NCBI GenBank assembly: GCA_963989385.1
Contig: OZ022500.1
Location: 116,787,842 to 116,851,841 of the forward strand
Length of the DNA stretch: 64,000 nucleotides
Direction: 5' to 3'
Source: Ctena decussata
Lineage: Eukaryota > Mollusca > Bivalvia > Lucinida > Lucinidae
Part shown: positions 50,801 through 62,800 of the stretch, piece by piece
How positions within the stretch are numbered: the first letter of the stretch is position 1
Layout: each line of letters begins with the position of its first letter
Translations under genes and position numbers: made by a program
The notes under the pieces: generated by a model
The model's database searches: none
Seen by the model: the letters and a program-made list of their open reading frames with translations, nothing else
What the model was told of the DNA's origin: nothing

Positions 50801-53800
50801 AACTTACAATGAGGAAAAGCATGTACCTTGCTAGAAGCTTCAGTTTTCAAGGGATCTTGATGGAAGTTTATACTATTAATATCATGGCAATTTTCAAAGA
50901 CAATTGAAGCCATGGTAATGTGTATTTCAGTCAGTTACAATATCAGACTGAAAATTTCATTCAATTACTATTTCAAAGATGTCTGAAACCATGGTAACAT
51001 ATAACAGTCAGTGAAGATTTAAAGAAAAAAACATCTGAAATCATAATAACATATATTTCAGTCAGTTACAATTTCAAAGACACCAACAGATGTTAGAGAT
51101 GGACATACAGAAGAGAATACAGGAACAGAGCTCACGAACTCAGACACTGCTACAATCCAAAGCTAAACCTACTACGTAAGATAATACTTACATTACTCCA
51201 TCACCAGTTACAGGGAAAAAGACTAACAGGGGCCAGTTGCCCAAAGCCCCTAAAATTTTTGGCAGGAGCCCTGAATTTTTGGAGAAAATGCCCATACTCC
51301 TAATTTTAGATATTCAATTTTGGCAGTCTTGGCCCCTAAGTCAAAATTGTTAGTCTTTATCCGTACAGCTATACATACCATACCCCACCCAACTTCTATA
51401 CCTTCCATACCCCAGCCGGGGCCTGATGCACACTAGAAAGGACCATACAATCTCTCTTGTGAGGTACTGTCTTGCATAACTTGTTATACTTTTTTGGTCT
51501 TGTTCTTTGCTATGTTAATTTTCTAACAGCGATCCTTTCATCTAAGTTATTTTGCTTCGTCATCTTCTTTTCCTTTTGTTGAAGAATTCTAACACAATTT
51601 GATTTGAAACACTTTCTCTTCACAGTCATGATTCCGCTGCAGCGGGACATGCAGTATAGATGGACTGCCTGCCATGCCTGGTACCTTTAAGGCAGAGCTG
51701 CTAGTCATCTTTCGTTGGTTTTCCACAGAATTGGAGACATGTCTCACATAAATGAAATATTGTGTCAGGGACATCAAACTGCATTCGTAGTCACTAGTCA
51801 TTATCCTGCTCTTGTCAAAGAGGTTGAGAATATTATTTGTAGCCAATGACTTTGCAGCTTCCTACGACTCTCATATAGCATGGTTCTGCAGCTAAGAGGA
51901 ATCTGTAAAGACAGGTCAGAGATTTTCTGTTACATGTATTTCTCCATATAGTTCATATTGTGACCTGTCATTACAACTGTCTCTCTAGACGGTTCTAATG
52001 AGGAATCACAACATGCTTTTTGTGGTGAAATGAAAGAAATATGATCCTAGAAATATCCATACTGAAGCTTTTTCTGACTGAGTCAACAATTGCACAATTC
52101 AATATGGAATGTTGCTTTTATTCCTGGGCCCAGTTGTTCAATGTATTGTTAGCCTAACATGCTTGTTAAGAGGTCAGTTCATTATGTGTAACGGTGTTTT
52201 ATGACCATTTAACTAGATACACTGATATTTTTGCTGGGCCGCATAGCGCAATCGGTAGGGCACCTGACTCATAAGTCAGAGGTCCTGGGTTCGAAACCCA
52301 GTCTGGCCACATACTTTTGTTTCTCCTTCAGCTGATTCAAGAAGGGCAGTTACTGGCGAAAGTATGTGCACTTAGTACTGGTTAACCGCTTAGGAGGTCT
52401 AAGCCTGCCCAGGAATAGTGTGGTTAGGTTAACTGACGGTCCCGACATGACCATAGTTGTTTACCGTGGATGTTAAGCATCAAATCAATCAATCAAAAAA
52501 CTCTGATATTTTTTTGTTGAAAACATGTGAGAAGCTTTTGCATTAAAATATTGGCATGTTTGAGACATTAATGTTTGAAATTAGAACGAAACGTTAAATA
52601 ACGACGTCGATAGTTTTGAACATCTGGGCCCTGCTGTTTGTTTCAGGTCAGCAAGACAATTAGCATTTGATGATGGTTGTCATGGTAACACAGAAAATAT
52701 ACCTCCACAGATGTTAGGACAGCTGCAAGCTTCAGCAGCTAAACAGCCTGGCCTACGACAGCAAGTACCAGGGGCTCAGTTTCAGCAGGCTGGAGACCAC
52801 AGTTTTGATGTACAACAGCCAGGCAGTCAGGAGAGGCAGTGTGACCCCCAAGTGGCAGATAGGCTGCCTACCTCACAGGGAACACGACAGAATACAAGTC
52901 TTAATAATAGTATAAAAACACCAAGTTCCTTTATCATTCCAAGTCATCCTTCATCAGGAGAGAGTTTTGATAGGGTAACTCTTTATTCTCATATAAAAAC
53001 ATAAACAATGCGAGGAAGATAAGACAACGTTAACTTACATTAGCTCAGGGCACATTTGTTCAAAGCATAGTTAGCTTACCAAAGTTGTTATATTAGTGAT
53101 ATATTTTTTTGTTGTCTTCTACTGAGCTTAAGATCAAATGTGTCAATATTTTTTGATGATCTTTTTTTTTTTTTTTTTCAGCAAAAACTGGCAACATTCT
53201 TGCCTAGAGTGCATGTGAAAAATTAACATCCTGTTCCCACTTGTTCAAAACTTACGATGTTGTTAGTTAACAAGACCTTAAATTTTCAAAAGTACTGTAT
53301 TATATGTAAAAATATTGGCACTTATGGCCAAAAAAATGTGAATACCTGACTAAAACTGTGTTAAGCTAACAATGCTCTGAATTGAGTGAGTGAACTTGGG
53401 TTTAATGTCCCACCAACACAAAGATCATCCTTGGTTTAAAGTCTCATCAGAGAGATGGGAGTAGTGGGGACAATGCTTTATACAACTGGGCCCTTTATAT
53501 GGTTGGTAGCATAATTATGAGACGATTTATGTTCATACTTAATGGTTGTGACCCCTCATTAGAACTGCATAACCAAGGTGGTTTCCGATGGAGAATGACA
53601 GGATGATTGACGTGCAACTTTACCTACTTTTTATCCCCCGACCGAAAGGTTCGGGGGACAAGCGATGAGCCTGGCGTCCGTCCGTCCGTCCGTCCGTCCG
53701 TCTGTCCGTCCGTCCGTCCGTCCGTCTGTCTGTCCGTAAACATTTTCTTGTCCACTCCATATCTTGAATACCGTTTGGAATATTTTCATAATACTTCACA

Positions 53801-56800
53801 GTTATGTAGAACAGGTCATGACAAAGTGTCGCGTGCAAGAATGGTAACTCTTGCATTTGTAATTTTTGAGTTATCTCCCCTTTGGTGAATTTTTGGCAGA
53901 TTCGTGTCCGCTCTGTAACTTGAATACCCTTTGGAATATTTTCATGATACTTCACAGATATGTAGAGCAGGTCATGACGATGTGTCGCGAACAAGAAAGA
54001 CAACTCTTGCTTTCTTACTATTTGAGTTATTTCCCCTTAATGGTTTTAGGTGTAAATTCGTGTCCGCTCTATAACTTGAATACCTTTTGAAATATTTTCA
54101 TGATAATTCACAGATATGTAGAACAGGTCATGACGATGTGTCGCGAACAAGAAAGACAACTCTTGCTTTCTTACTTTTTGAGTTATTTCCCCTTGATGGT
54201 TTTAGGTGTAAATTCGGGTCCGCTCTATAACTTGACTACCTTTCGAAATATTTTCATGATACTTCACAGATATGTAGAACAGGTCATGACGATGTGTCGC
54301 GAACAAGAATGACAACTCTTGCTTTCTTACTTTTTGAGTTATTTCCCCTTGATGGTTTAAGGTGTAATTTCGTGTCCGCTCAATAACTTGAATACCCTTT
54401 GGAATATTTTCATGATACTTCATAGTTACGTAGAACAGGTCATGCTGATGTGTCGCGAACAAGAATGACAACTCTTGCTTTCTAAGTTTTTTGAGTTATT
54501 TCCCCTTGATGGTTTTAGGTGTGATTTCGTGTCCGCTCCATAACATGAATACCCTTTGAAATATTTTTTATGATACTTCACAGATATGGAGATTAGATCA
54601 TGACAGTTTGTCTCATACAAGAATGACAACTCTTGCTTTCATACTTTTCTGAGTCCAACCCCCCCCCCCCCCAAAAAAAAAAATTTTTTTTTTTTTTCAG
54701 ATTTGGATTCTTTGTCCAAATTCACTTACTAGAGAGCTCAAAATTAGCTTTGTAGGGCTTGTACTTTAGAAGTTATTCACACATTTTGAAATGTTGAATG
54801 TATCATATGCAATACATTGTCTACATGGTTGCTATTTGAGATTTTACCTCTTTTTAGCAATCTGGCATACTGTTTTGGTCTGAGTGTTAGATAATCATGC
54901 ATCTGTTAAACAGATATTGTCAATAAGGAGCATAAAAGAATGACAGTATACTATTTATATGTTTTTTGAAGGGCACTGTGTTTACCAAAGCGCAAGGGGC
55001 CTTCGGTCGGGGGATTTGCCATCTCCTCTGATGGCTACTTTTATCAGTATTTCAGTCATATCAGGACGATGGGAGGGTGATAAAGAAAGGCTGTGGGCAA
55101 TGAAACTCCTTTTACTGTTTGAAAGATTTCAGCCTCAAGCGGGTTTCAAATCTGGGCCAGGTTTTAACCTACTGAGCTACCGGGTTCTGATGGAGGAACA
55201 CAAGGGACCAGATAGAGGGGGTTTTGAGGATAATTCAGAGATAGTTTTTATCCCTCAACAAAAGTAAATGTTTTGATTCTACATCAGAACTGTCTTGTTG
55301 AGACAGTTCAAATGAGGGGTCACAATGTATGTTTTTACGAAGAAATATGGAAAATTCCCCCCAAATTATCCCTGTCACCACCCCTCTTATCATGAGCACT
55401 GAACATTTATATAGATAAGAAAAAATCCCCTAGAATATGCCGCCTTGTAGGACACTGATTCCTTTTCTAATTTGGAGCTTTGATTTAACGGAAATAGATG
55501 GACATTTGGGACAAGCAACTCTGCCATTTTCATTTTATTCTTTTCACAACTGACATATTTAAAATTCTTTTGTTTCATGGAGCAGACACTGAGTGGAGCC
55601 CCCTCTCCTACTGTCAATACCAAAGAGGCTCTCAAGTTGGTTATGGGAATGTTTAATGCCTCCTTAGAACTAGACAAAGAACTGAAGTCAGAAGATGTTG
55701 TCATGACAGAACAAAGAGTCCCTCAGCAAGAAATTAAAGGTAGGTCAAAATTGATTAGTCAAAATTGATTATAGAGGAAAAGAGGCGGCTCATCCATTCA
55801 GACCTTTTATCGATGGCTTTCATACATTTGAATTGAACATACAGCCATAAATGCAGAGCTCTAGATAAGAGGGAGTATTTGGTGATAATTAGGGATAATT
55901 TTCGTAAATTCTGCTTAAAAATACATGTTGTGACCCCTCATCTGAACCGTCTCGTGGAGACGGTTCAGATGTGGGGTCACATCATATGGTTTCTATTAGA
56001 AATATGGAAAATTATCCCTAATTATCATCAAATACTCCCTCTTATCTAGAGCCCTGTAAATGATGCGCTTTATATATAGTTTTGTTTTCATTTTGAAATG
56101 CAATAAAAGTTTACTTGTCATAAAGTTAACATCTTTATGCCAACAAACATGTGACTGCATACATCTTTTTGCAAAGTCTACAAAAAACTTTTGTCATATT
56201 CAAGTTTTTCCTGTTTGCAGTCTGTTTTGATTTTCAGAAACACAAAGTTTCTCCCCAAACCCTTGAGCGGGTCTTTTAACCCAAAATCCATAGAGCTGGT
56301 AAGAGTAGTGAGACGTGATTCTCGTAAATTTAAATTGAAAATATGGTTTAGATGATGTATAAATTGTTTTGCTGTATTGATTTTATAAAATTTTCATGAA
56401 TTTTACTATTCATTATGTATCAGATATGGATATTTCATTGTAAGGAGTGAATTTTATTTTTTGGAAAAATGGAAAAGTGAAAATTCAGCTAGTTTCCAGC
56501 TTTCTCCATAGTATATTAATCAAAAAATTTATTTTCAACTTGAGTGCTTCGAATGTGGAAAAAATTGATTGATTTTGTAGTTCTTTAGATCATCAGCACA
56601 CCACTACTGATCAGCTGCGTGAATGTGCAGGATGGCCTGAGCCTTTGCTGGTTGCATAGTCAGAACCTTTGCTGGTTGCAATAAGCACCAATTTTGTCAC
56701 AGCTGATATTGTATAAAAAAAAAAAAAACAGAAACAGACAGTGCTTCAAATACATGTATATGGGGATTTGTTTGATGGTAATTTTGAAATCTTCCTACTA

Positions 56801-59800
56801 TATTAGAAAAAAAATTAATTCATCTGGCCCAACATTAGGCCTACAATGTCAGATAGGCCTTGTGAGGAGGTTCCAATGAGGGTCTACAATATCTGCTTTG
56901 ATAAGAAATAGCAAAACACTCCAGAATTATTGGCAAAACATCACCTTATTTGGCTGTGTCTTACCTGACAGACATATTACTGTAAAGATATACTGACACA
57001 AACAAAAAACGTCCGCTTCTCAATTGTGTCTGAGAATTTCAAATGAACACAGACATTTCATTTAAATGTATTGTTTCAATAACGTCAATTATTCAGCAGT
57101 CGTGTGCGCTGAACGGAAATCCATTCAATGAACATCGACGCCAATGACAATGCCGCAAGCGCCAGTACCAGTCTTCACGAAAACCGTCGGTCTGTCGGAC
57201 TAAACCGGCAAATTCAGAAAATGTCCGGCGATTTTTGCCAGGGCGCCGGTCGCACTGTCCGACACTGATAAAAGTTGACATTTTTCAACTCGGTAAAATC
57301 AAATTTATCGTCGGAAAATGTCCTCTTTTGGCCGAAACAAAAACGAAAGTTTCGCCATTTCATATTTACAAAAGCGCTTATGCAAGACGACATCTGATTG
57401 GTCAATATATGCCTTACTATTGATATACAACCAATCATTTCGAGCGTTATAGTTTTCAGCCCAAAGAGTGCTCTCAACGGTTGGTTTCGGTCTCGGAATG
57501 TGTAACAATATCATCTTCATTTTTTTTTATGCCCCCGAAGGAACTTCGGGTGGCATATTAAAATCGCACCGTCCGTCCGTCAGTCCGTCTGTCCGTCCGT
57601 CCGTCCGTCCGTCTTTCCGTCTGTCCGTTACAAATCGTGTCTCAGCTATAACTTTAAAACTACTGAAGCAAATTTGATGAAACTTCACAGATAGATAAAG
57701 CATAATGTGAAGGTGTGTCACGCACAAGACTTAGATCCCTACGCCCAAGGTCAAGGCCACAATTGGGTCAGAGGTCAAATAATGTCTCAAAATCGTGTCT
57801 CAGTGATAACTTTAAAACCACTGAAGCAAATTTGATGAAACTTCACAGATAGATAAAGCATAATGTGAAGGTGTGTCGCGCACAAGACTTAGTTCCCTAC
57901 GCCCAAGGTCAAGGCCACAGTTGGGTCAGAGGTCAAATTGTGTCTCAGAATCGTGTCTCAGCAATAACTTATAAACTACTGAAGCAAATTGAATGAAACT
58001 TCACAGAAAGAAGAAGCATAATGAGAAGGTGTGTCACACATAAGATTTAGGTTACCACATTCACGGTCAAGGTCACAATCAGGGGTCAAAGGTCAAATCT
58101 TGCCTCTGCCATGACTTGAAACCTGCTGAAGGGACTTTCATCAAACTTCACAGAAAGGTAAACCATAATGAGAAGGTGTGTTATACACAATATTTATGAT
58201 CCCAATTCTAAGGTCAAGGTCACAATCTGGGGTCAGAAGTCAAATGATGTCTCGGCAATTACTCAGAAAAGTACCAAAGCAAATATTGCAGAAAGATAAA
58301 GCCTACTTAGAAGATTTTCCATTCAAAAGACATATGTTTCCACATCCAAGGTCAAGGTCATAGCCAGAGGTCAAAGATCAACTCATTTATCCTCAATTAC
58401 TTAAAAGCTACTGAATCAAACTTCATCAATTTTCATGAAAAGGGAAAAATAATGAGATGATTCACAAATTATGGTTTTGTTGCCCAAGGCCAGGGTCACA
58501 GTCACAAATAAGAATGTATGTCATGTGCAAGACTCAGGCTCCACGCTCAAGGTCAAGATCACAACCAGGACTCAAAGGTCAGTTTAAGGGGCCTTCGGGG
58601 GCATTTGTTACACACTGTAACATTTCTTGTTTGTTTTTTTTTCACTTTCGATGACTCGGCTAAAATGAAATGAACTTTAAACTATTTATTTATATTATTT
58701 GTTTAATGACTGCTGCGCCAGGTTATTTTCTGCTTACTGTAACTGTATTTTTGGTGCTTCTGGTAGCGAATGTAATATGGCCGAACTTTGTGAATGGTAC
58801 AAGGCCGAACCAAGGGAAATAATCAAAACATTTTTTTTCCTGTAACAAGTTTAGCTTTAGAAAAAGCATTGGAGTTTATCCCCAACCTATGCGTAGATGA
58901 ATACAAGATGCTTTCAAGAATGGAATTGAATTAAAATGAAGTAGAGAATGAATGTTTAACTGGGAATTAAAGTTAAAATGAACCCAGTATTTAAGTAATT
59001 AAAAAATGATTCCCATTTTTATGACTTTTTTTTGTTGGCTCGAATGTGAATTTTTTTTTCTGTCCTGCAGATTTCTGTTCTGTCCTGCAAATTTTTTTTG
59101 ACTGTCTGACAGCTGTCCTGCAACTCCTCAGAAGGTTTCGCGAAGACTGCAGTACCCAAATTTCGAAAGTCACAAAATCAGTATCTCGTGTTTTAACCAC
59201 AGCAGCACATCCCAGCATCACTGAGCAGACATGCTGCTGAGATTTTATGAGTGATAGATGAATTCCTAACTGTCGCAACCAATGGCATACATCTGTCACT
59301 TAAAATGACGTCACAAAACGTTGATCACGACTGTGCGTAGATACTCGCAGATTTAACCATGTTGGTCCATCAGTTTGGAAACCAGTGGCATAGGACTACT
59401 TCAAAATTCATTTCTAGCCATCAAAAGCATTGAAATCCGCATCATTCAGCATCGCAAAAAGTTGGTTACAACATAACCTGATTATTTTACTGTAAGGGGT
59501 GGGTAATAAAACCGGGCTTTAGTGAACTGGGATTTCAGATTTCAGGTTGAATTTTTATTTTCTGATGCATGTTGTCATTAGCCTATACAAGTATAGTCAA
59601 ATAAAACAAAAACGGTGCCAAAATAATGAACGGTTATGGAGATATGCAAGTTCAAAAATCGTTATTAATTTAATTAAAAGGGAGATAATTTCATAATCCA
59701 AAGACTTTGGGCTGCTTTCTCGTTCTTTTAATAAACAGTTTTTGCTTTTAAGAGTTGATTTTTCGTTTCTCAACTTTTTTTACCCTCGTTTAACGCAAAA

Positions 59801-62800
59801 CATTTCAGGTTTTGAGGAATAAATTGCTGCTGAGGAATAAAATGGTGTTTTTGACATAAAGTTCGTTAAATCTTGTGGCTATTGAGAAAAATTAAAACGG
59901 GTACAACTTCATGTGTGCCAGATGCTCAGGACACATTTTGTTTTATTTTGTATGGCTACAACTTTACTGGTTCTAAAGATACAGAACCTTACAAAACGGA
60001 CGTTTCTTTTTTGTGTCAGTATATTTTATTCCTTTTTAGCACCAACTGGCAGTTTACCTTTTGTGATATATGACGAGTCAAAGGAGAAAAGTCAGGCCGC
60101 TCCAGCCCCCTTCAAGGTGTTTGAGGATCAGGAGAATGTGTGTCCCTCAGATGTTGTGAAAGCCCCAAAGAGAAGAAGCCTGTCAGGGATCCTACAGCCC
60201 TCACTGGAGGTGCAGGCAGACCCTACAGAAGAGAAGGATTGTATTGTCATGGAGGAACCACAAACTTGTGTAAGATTATTTGATTGTAGATGTATGGACA
60301 TACATGTACTTCCATATACAGAGTTGCCACAGTCAGGGAAAAAAAAACATCAGAAAAATGATTTTTTTTTCCAAGTCTGGGAAAAGTCAGGGAATTTTGT
60401 GATGGGTCAGGGAAATTTGGAAAGGACATGAAAAGTCAGGGAAAAGTCAGGTAATGACTACAACTGTATTCAGAAAATATACTTATTCTGTTCAAGGGGA
60501 AATAATGTACTTTCTAGAGAGATAGTGCAGGTACATCTTCCTCATTGGGCGCTACTCTTAAAGAGATGAATTTAAAGGGGCAGTAGTTATGGTAAACATC
60601 AATTGGACAGACCCACATTATAGTCACTACTTTCAAATGTTTCCCATAGCCTAGTGGCCGTTGGGGCAGTGGGGGTTAGAGGTCCACTGTATCTTGGGCA
60701 CAGCATATGAAAGGTGGAGCTCATCCCTCCAGTTTCCCTGCCTCATCCTTCCCTGATTCAGAAAAGGTACTTATTTACTGCTGGGTTGATAAGAGAGTCT
60801 GAGAGTTTTCCAGCCGCAAATTGACCCAAGCCGGGATTCGAAATCGCAACCTTCGGCACCATAACCGAGCGTCTCTAACTACTCGACCACAGTGCCTCTC
60901 TGCCAGTCTTATACCCAAATAAGTACTGTCTGTAGTTTTGCATTAAATTCTTTCTTTTCTATTACAGACTAGAGCACTATTTGAAGATGACAACATGGAC
61001 CATATAGAGTCTCATGCTCGAGATGATGTAACCATTGCCCCAGTAGGGTCACACCATAGCTTTGCTGCTGCAGCAAGATTTGCTTCTACCCCATTCAACC
61101 CAAATAAGTCAGGCGGTGGTGGCCACGGGAAAAGTCTTAACGATTCAGACATATCAATGACAGCAGATGACAGAGAGTCAGAGCCGATGGTCACTGCATC
61201 TGCGGATCAGGAAAAGCAAACAAGCTTGCAAGATCAGACAGCTCCAAATTCCACTGAAGATGCTGCAAATTCTTTCAGAAAAAATTTAAGGTACTATCAG
61301 AACTACAGTTTAGAGGTAGTTTGAAGTTTTCATAATCTTTCAGATTCTCAATCTTTGAAATTGCGATTGTACTGGCATTCAAGGAGTTTCCATCAGATAT
61401 TGAATTTAGCTGTTCCTCTAGATTAATAGATGTATCAACAAGTACATTTTCTTTTTGGAGTATTGTCAGTTACTTTCTTTGCTTATCTTGTGATCTGTCT
61501 AGAAATAGATCTCAAGTGTAATTTAATGATAAGTCTATTAAACCTAATTCTAATGCACTTACGAATATAACGCGACGTCTGATTGGATAACATCAAAAAT
61601 TTTGGACAGTATATTCTGCGATATACTGTTGCAAACCCAACGTCATTATAAAACGTCGCTTCTCATCGGTTGACGTTTGGTTTTACGCTGCTGAAAGAGC
61701 TTGCAATGGATGCAAAGAAGGCCACTTTTTAAGGTGAACAAGTGCATTAGAATGGCGATAACTATTTTGAAAATGGTCATTTGGGGAGGTAAATCGTCGG
61801 TTTTATGGTCGAAAATTTCGTTTTACTGCGACGCGTAAAAAATTGAATTGTTAGAAGTCTCTTTCAAAGGATCGGATGACAATAAAGTCTGTGCTTTGTA
61901 GCTATCTTTTAAAGAAGCTATACATAAAAGCAATATCAAAAAAGATGTGAGCCGCGACATTACAAAACCAACAAAGTGGTTGGGCGCCCAGTGCAGACTC
62001 AAATCAGCCTGGGCATCTGCCCAGTCTGATCAGAGTCTTTGCTGTCCGCATTTATGTAGCTTAGACCCTTAGCTACCCTTTAGGTGCTAAGGGAAGAGGC
62101 TGATCAGACTGAGCGAACTCAGATCAGTCTGGGCGCACAACCACTTTGTTGGTTTTCTCGTGTCACAGCTCATGTATTTGCAGCACTAACTTTAATTGCT
62201 TGGTGCTAATAACTTCATAGGTACTAGTATTAGCTCCTTCTTAAATTATAGGAATGAAGTACTTGACACTGAACAATGATACTCATATTTAAGTATTAAA
62301 GACTTTTAGTTGCAAGCAAATTATATAAAAGAAAATATAAAACTCTTGCTGATATTTAGATTATTTAGAGTAATCAGTGATGATAACAATAAAAGTTCTG
62401 ATGATTTAATATTTATCAAAATATATTTGTTTTGGGAGTTAAAATTTTGCAAAAGCAGTAAGCCAGTTTGAGTAAGGTTGGTAAATCCTTTGCATAGGTT
62501 ACCAGCTGAATTGCTTGCAGGGATTTTCCTAGGCCAAATTTGGGGCCAATTATCGGCCCCTATTTTTTCCCATATAGGGTTAAAATTTCCCTAAATAAAG
62601 TTAATCTTTCCCAATTTCTTATTAAGTTCTACATTTTGGTGAAAATTTCATGAAAATCAGACCAAAAAATAGCAAAGTTACAAATGCTCAGAAAGGTAGG
62701 AAAATCCCTGGCTTGCTGTAAGACAGGTTTTTACCTCATCTAGAGTGAGCCCTATTATGTAAATCACACTTGTGTAGTTGTGCTGTAATATATATGGGTT

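Noticed and set aside
56238..56280. Extra BUB1B exon between CDI and ABBA exons
   Set aside because: A good-looking acceptor precedes it, but in the required phase the frame hits a stop within ten codons, and exon 13 joins exon 14 directly in phase 1.
59913..60431. 172-codon frame as an independent gene
   Set aside because: It is exon 14 read into intron on both sides; the splice sites at 60040 and 60269 and the motif content place it in BUB1B.
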